A DNA stretch of 64,000 nucleotides, taken from the NCBI RefSeq assembly GCF_024055575.1, contig NZ_JAMXOE010000001.1, positions 434,001-498,000 of the forward strand, given 5' to 3'. The DNA comes from Mucilaginibacter flavidus (GTDB lineage Bacteria; Bacteroidota; Bacteroidia; Sphingobacteriales; Sphingobacteriaceae). How positions within the stretch are numbered: the stretch's first letter is position 1; each line of letters begins with the position of its first letter. The notes below the pieces were generated by a model. That model made no database searches. It had not been told where the DNA came from and worked only from the letters and a program-made list of their open reading frames with translations. Below, piece after piece: positions 60,931 to 64,000 of the stretch. The position numbers were made by a program, and so were the translations under genes.

Positions 60931-62019
60931 TTATTTATCGTCGACAGTGGCAACTTTTTTAATAGCCGGCATTGCGTTTTGTTTGAAATTTGAGACTTGT
61001 TTGGTCAGGAAATATATAACCATCATAACCAAAGTATATATTAAAATGGTTCTATCCAAACCTATGATTCTATTGACTAATTTAACTTTTAAGCTAAACA
61101 AAAAGATATTACTTAGCAGAAGGTAAAATAAAGTATTTTGGCCTATGGATAAAACTGGATGTATTTGAGCAAACCGTCTCTCTACCCAAATACAAAACAT
61201 ATAATACAAATATAATGGAAAAGCCGATCCGGCGATCCAATAAATACTCGGTGGAAACCGATCTGGAAAGTTATGCGTTATTAAACAATATACAACAAAA
61301 GGCATGGAAAGTAAAAATGAGACGACCAAAACACTCCAGCGGAATTTAATATTATCACGGGCAAACCAGACGCCCGCTAAAAAGAACCAAAGATATTGGA
61401 GCATTGGAAAAGCTGAGAATTGATTGGTTCCTATAATTAAGCCTAACTGGTTATTGTTAATGTATTTATAGGGGACCACTATAGTTGACATCAAAGAAAC
61501 AGCAATTGCAATAATTAATAAAAGATTGCTTGCGGATATCTTTTTTATAAGGTCAAAAAATAGAAATGACGAAATTATTATTACGAAAAAAGATAACAAG
61601 AACTCCGAGAAAGGCGGAATTTTGGAAAATATTAAAATCTGGACGGTTTGTTGAAATGAAAAATCAAAATCAGCAAAGAAGATGATATAAGCAAAGGCCG
61701 ATATATAATAAGCGAGGAGAATTCGGACGGCATTATTTATAATTTTACTCTTTACTTCCTTTCGCTCTTTGGTAAAGTAACTGAGATAATTAGCATAACC
61801 AAAACAGAAAAAAAAACCGGAGAATGTTATCAGGTTGATATATTGTGTAATGCAATATATTAAATTACGTATCATGTTGCTTGCAGCTACACTACATAAA
61901 AGTTGCATAGTATGCCCTAATACCATTCCTAACACCAAAAAAGATTTAAGATAATCGATAGAAAAGTTCCTTTTGGAGGAGGCCTGAGGGACTATTTGTG
62001 CTGATGCCATACGATACAT
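60931..62019 (-). CDS. Acyltransferase 3-like integral membrane protein
   Basis: 362 residues with about ten helices and the opening FSIDYLKSFLVLGMVLGHTMQLL (residues 18-40), whose VLGH is the catalytic-type His motif of acyltransferase 3 proteins. These proteins O-acetylate sugars or lipids in the envelope. AT-rich and flanked by the arsR remnant and the true arsenic operon, so it may have been inserted. A second ATG three codons in is equally plausible. Confidence 0.72.
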   Translation of the reverse strand: MYRMASAQIVPQASSKRNFSIDYLKSFLVLGMVLGHTMQLLCSVAASNMIRNLIYCITQYINLITFSGFFFCFGYANYLSYFTKERKEVKSKIINNAVRILLAYYISAFAYIIFFADFDFSFQQTVQILIFSKIPPFSEFLLSFFVIIISSFLFFDLIKKISASNLLLIIAIAVSLMSTIVVPYKYINNNQLGLIIGTNQFSAFPMLQYLWFFLAGVWFARDNIKFRWSVLVVSFLLSMPFVVYCLITHNFPDRFPPSIYWIAGSAFPLYLYYMFCIWVERRFAQIHPVLSIGQNTLFYLLLSNIFLFSLKVKLVNRIIGLDRTILIYTLVMMVIYFLTKQVSNFKQNAMPAIKKVATVDDK

Positions 62020-62355
62020 ACTATACAGGCTTTTAAATATATTGTTTTTCCCGGATTTGGATTTTATTTTTCATTGAGGATATTAATGTTAAAAAAACGA
62101 TTTGAAAAAGATAGCTGTGATTAGAACCGCTGTTCCTAGTTTTTTAACTACCAACCACTATGCACGGAGACTTTGTTTCCACCGTTCACCAAACTCATCA
62201 AACAAAAAACCAATTTATTTTCTTTAAACCGGCATCGATTAGCGAAACAGTACTCTATTCTGCGTCCTTTTGACATTGCATATACCGTAAAATATCATTG
62301 CAAATACCCGCCAACCAAAAAACCTCAAAATAAATTTGCAATCTTCCAACTATTA
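62020..62355. other. Non-coding stretch upstream of arsR operator
   Basis: 336 AT-rich bases between the divergent acyltransferase and arsR genes. No supported coding region. Confidence 0.4.
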
Positions 62356-62371
62356 ATCGTAATATTGCGAT
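62356..62371 (+). promoter_or_regulatory. ArsR operator overlapping arsR promoter
   Basis: ATCGTAATATTGCGAT, a near-perfect palindrome, ends 6 bases before the arsR ATG. It overlaps TAATATTG, a close match to the -7 element, with TTTG at 62335-62338 as a -33 candidate (21-bp spacer). Bound ArsR would block transcription. Confidence 0.7.
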
Positions 62372-62377
62372 ATAATA

Positions 62378-62707
62378 ATGGGCTTAACAAAAACTGAAAT
62401 ATTTACCGACGAACAGAACCGGCTTGCAGTAATGCTTAAGGCGTTGGCGCATCCTGCACGTATTGCCATTTTGCAGCAGATTATAAATGCCAATGCCTGT
62501 ATTTGCGGCGATCTGTCCATCGAGCTTGGCCTGGCGCAGGCTACCATTTCGCAGCATTTAAAAGAACTCAAAACTGCGGGACTGATACAAGGTACCATTG
62601 AAGGCGTAAGCGTTTGTTATTGTATTGAGCCAAAAAACTGGGAACTGCTGAAACAACAACTAAACAGCTTTTTAAATTTGGTTGATGTAAAGGCTAACTG
62701 CTGCTAA
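62378..62707 (+). CDS. arsR: ArsR-family arsenic-sensing repressor
   Basis: 109-residue winged-helix repressor. The HTH is DLSIELGLAQATISQHLKEL (residues 45-64). Cys41 and Cys43 (NACICGDL) resemble the CxC arsenite site of classical ArsR, and the protein ends in Cys108-Cys109 (KANCC), a possible extra ligand pair. Preceded by a palindromic operator. First gene of the arsenic operon. Confidence 0.93.
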   Translation: MGLTKTEIFTDEQNRLAVMLKALAHPARIAILQQIINANACICGDLSIELGLAQATISQHLKELKTAGLIQGTIEGVSVCYCIEPKNWELLKQQLNSFLNLVDVKANCC

Positions 62708-62725
62708 AAAAATTTGAAACTATCC

Positions 62726-62741
62726 ATCGTAATATTGCAAT
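62726..62741 (+). promoter_or_regulatory. Second ArsR operator
   Basis: ATCGTAATATTGCAAT differs from the arsR operator at one base. It lies between arsR and the DUF6428 gene, 13 bases before the ATG, so the downstream genes may have their own arsenic-controlled promoter. Confidence 0.6.
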
Positions 62742-62754
62742 AAACAAAATAACC

Positions 62755-63321
62755 ATGAACAATACAACATCACTAACCTGGGGCGCTTTTAAGGAAACCT
62801 TATTGGCAAACCCCGACCTCGACCTGCAATTTCAATACGCAGAAAATAAATGGGTAGATGCTTCGTATCATATCACCGAAATTAAACAAACCCCCATCAC
62901 ATCGGTTGATTGCGGCGGCGTTATGAATAACTGGACCGAGATAATAGTTCAGCTTTATGAGCCACAGGCTGCCCAACAGGAACGGGCAATGAAAGTTTCA
63001 AAAGCGCTGTCGATCATCAACGTGGTTGAGAAAAAACTACCGCTTGATGTAAACGCTACCGTGAAAATCGAATTCGGCAATTCACAGTTTGATACGCGGC
63101 AGATGTACCCTAATGAAATTACTGTTAGCAATGGCAATTTGCTGGTTGATTTGCGTCCCGATACTGTTCAATGCAAAGCTATCGGTCGCGGTGGTAGTTG
63201 CGGCACAACTACGGCAGAAAGCGAATGCTGTGCCCCGGCAGTAGAGAAACCAAAAGTTCAATTAGTAAACCTTGCCGTAGCGGCCGAAGCATGCTGCACA
63301 CCCGGCGGTGGCTGCTGCTAA
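62755..63321 (+). CDS. DUF6428-like Cys-rich protein of the arsenic operon
   Basis: 188 residues. The N-terminal part (LTWGAFKETLLANPDLDLQFQ, DCGGVMNNWTEIIVQLYEP) matches the DUF6428 family found with arsR in Bacteroidota. The C-terminal region carries clustered cysteines: GGSCGTTTAESECC, EACCTPGGGCC. These could bind arsenite, but no function has been shown. 9 bp before the acetyltransferase gene. Confidence 0.78.
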   Translation: MNNTTSLTWGAFKETLLANPDLDLQFQYAENKWVDASYHITEIKQTPITSVDCGGVMNNWTEIIVQLYEPQAAQQERAMKVSKALSIINVVEKKLPLDVNATVKIEFGNSQFDTRQMYPNEITVSNGNLLVDLRPDTVQCKAIGRGGSCGTTTAESECCAPAVEKPKVQLVNLAVAAEACCTPGGGCC

Positions 63322-63329
63322 ATAATATA

Positions 63330-63755
63330 ATGAAAACAGAACAAGCTGATAACTACAGGGAAAGCATCATAGCTTTACTAACAGCCGAAAAATTGCCGAC
63401 TGCCGACTTACCCGAAACGCTGGAGACCTTCCTGGTTACCAAACAGGATGATGAAGTTACGGGTGTAGTTGGTTTAGAAATTTATGGTGACTTTGCCCTA
63501 CTGCGTTCACTGGCTGTTGATAAAGCATACCGCAACCACGGCCTGGCAAATACTTTGCTTACAGAAATTGAAGCGCTTGCTGCCTCAAAAAACCTGCAAG
63601 CCATTTACCTCCTTACGGAAACCGCTCCTGATTATTTTAGCCGTAAAGGTTACGATAAAATAACCCGGGCAGATGTGCCGGCAGAAGTGCAGCAATCAAC
63701 TGAGTTTAGCCACGTTTGCCCGCAATCGGCAATTGTGATGCGGAAAGCCCTGTAG
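63330..63755 (+). CDS. arsN2: GNAT acetyltransferase of the arsenic operon (ArsN2-like)
   Basis: 141-residue GNAT-fold protein. VTGVVGLEIYGDFALLRSLAVDKAYRNHGLANTLL (residues 45-79) contains the acetyl-CoA loop with RNHG in place of the usual R/Q-x-x-G-x-G/A. ArsN2 is thought to acetylate an arsenical. The frame extends upstream out of DUF6428 coding DNA, but the ATG at 63330 is preferred because it starts 9 bp after that gene's stop. Confidence 0.82.
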   Translation: MKTEQADNYRESIIALLTAEKLPTADLPETLETFLVTKQDDEVTGVVGLEIYGDFALLRSLAVDKAYRNHGLANTLLTEIEALAASKNLQAIYLLTETAPDYFSRKGYDKITRADVPAEVQQSTEFSHVCPQSAIVMRKAL

Positions 63756-63786
63756 TTTAAAATCAACATAAAAAATAAACAATACC

Positions 63787-64000
63787 ATGAGCGCTAATCA
63801 ACAACCCGGAGGAAAAACCGCGATACAGCGTAACATACTTTTTGTATGTATCCATAACTCGGCCCGCAGCCAAATGGCAGAGGCTTTTTTAAACAAATAC
63901 GGCGAAGGTATCCTCCACGCCGAAAGCGCCGGATTAGAAGCCGGAAAAATGAACCCCAACGTGGTTAAGGTAATGCAGGAGATTGACATCGACCTAAGTA
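63787..64000 (+). CDS. arsC: LMW-PTP-type arsenate reductase (partial, cut by window end)
   Basis: 71 codons visible. The P-loop [15 protein letters not shown] has the CX5R active site of low-molecular-weight phosphatase-type arsenate reductases, which use thioredoxin to reduce arsenate to arsenite. Fourth gene of the arsenic operon, 31 bp after the acetyltransferase gene. The transporter (Acr3 or ArsB) is expected downstream, outside the window. Confidence 0.9.
   Translation, partial: MSANQQPGGKTAIQRNILFVCIHNSARSQMAEAFLNKYGEGILHAESAGLEAGKMNPNVVKVMQEIDIDLS

Noticed and set aside
62173..62397. 74-codon frame before arsR
   Set aside because: It overlaps the arsR promoter and operator and has no recognisable protein features.
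1..64000. tRNA, rRNA or insertion sequences
   Set aside because: No cloverleaf-type sequence, rRNA-like stretch or transposase was recognised while reading; a covariance-model search would be decisive.

Overview
The window is a chromosomal segment of a Bacteroidota bacterium, most likely Sphingobacteriaceae (Mucilaginibacter/Pedobacter-like). The evidence is the Bacteroidota -7 element (TAnnTTTG), the general lack of Shine-Dalgarno sites, Bacteroidota-typical families (GH127, a 635-residue PurF-type protein, DUF2723 membrane protein, LytTR/LytS signalling, MG2-domain secreted protein, GG-leader peptide) and intergenic hairpins built from short degenerate repeats. No rRNA, tRNA, prophage, insertion sequence or CRISPR array was recognised.

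Layout. 1-2.7 kb: tail of a membrane protein and a secreted GH127 beta-L-arabinofuranosidase. 3-11.4 kb (minus): exported papain-like peptidase, YiiX-type hydrolase, amidophosphoribosyltransferase, exported amidohydrolase, PLP-dependent deaminase and an outer-membrane-like protein. 11.5-14.7 kb: RluA-type pseudouridine synthase, class IV aminotransferase, XRE and AraC regulators. 14.8-19.5 kb (minus): the most unusual locus, a Cys-rich double-glycine-leader peptide, a glycosyltransferase with two tandem GT25-like domains, and an exported MG2-domain protein that overlaps the glycosyltransferase by 4 bp. 21.1-22.3 kb: rpsF-rpsR-rplI with a rare Shine-Dalgarno site before rplI. 22.5-38 kb: housekeeping and accessory genes (mtgA, YdeI- and YciI-like proteins, amino-acid permease, PAP2 phosphatase, M3 peptidase, epimerase, Crp/Fnr regulator, UbiA prenyltransferase, old yellow enzyme, L,D-transpeptidase). 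38-45 kb: a LiaF-like/LytS/LytTR module, an exported SAM hydroxide adenosyltransferase-like protein and a second LiaF-like protein. 45.5-47.5 kb: aguA and aguB for agmatine-to-putrescine conversion. 47.6-56.7 kb: a response regulator, small secreted and outer-membrane-like proteins, a self-inhibited Fic protein with upstream 31-bp repeats, and a large DUF2723 protein.

56.8-62.4 kb looks like a disturbed region: a frameshifted NmrA-like gene, an AraC/SnoaL-like pair, then AT-rich DNA with a CPBP protease, a decayed partial copy of arsR and an acyltransferase. The intact arsenic operon (arsR, DUF6428 Cys-rich protein, arsN2-like acetyltransferase, LMW-PTP arsenate reductase) starts at 62.4 kb, carries two matching operator-like palindromes and runs off the right edge.

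The intergenic spaces are themselves structured. Many contain long imperfect hairpins whose arms are degenerate tandem words; others contain palindromic mobile repeats, including two nearly identical 76-bp copies. Family assignments were made by reading the translated sequences, without database searches.
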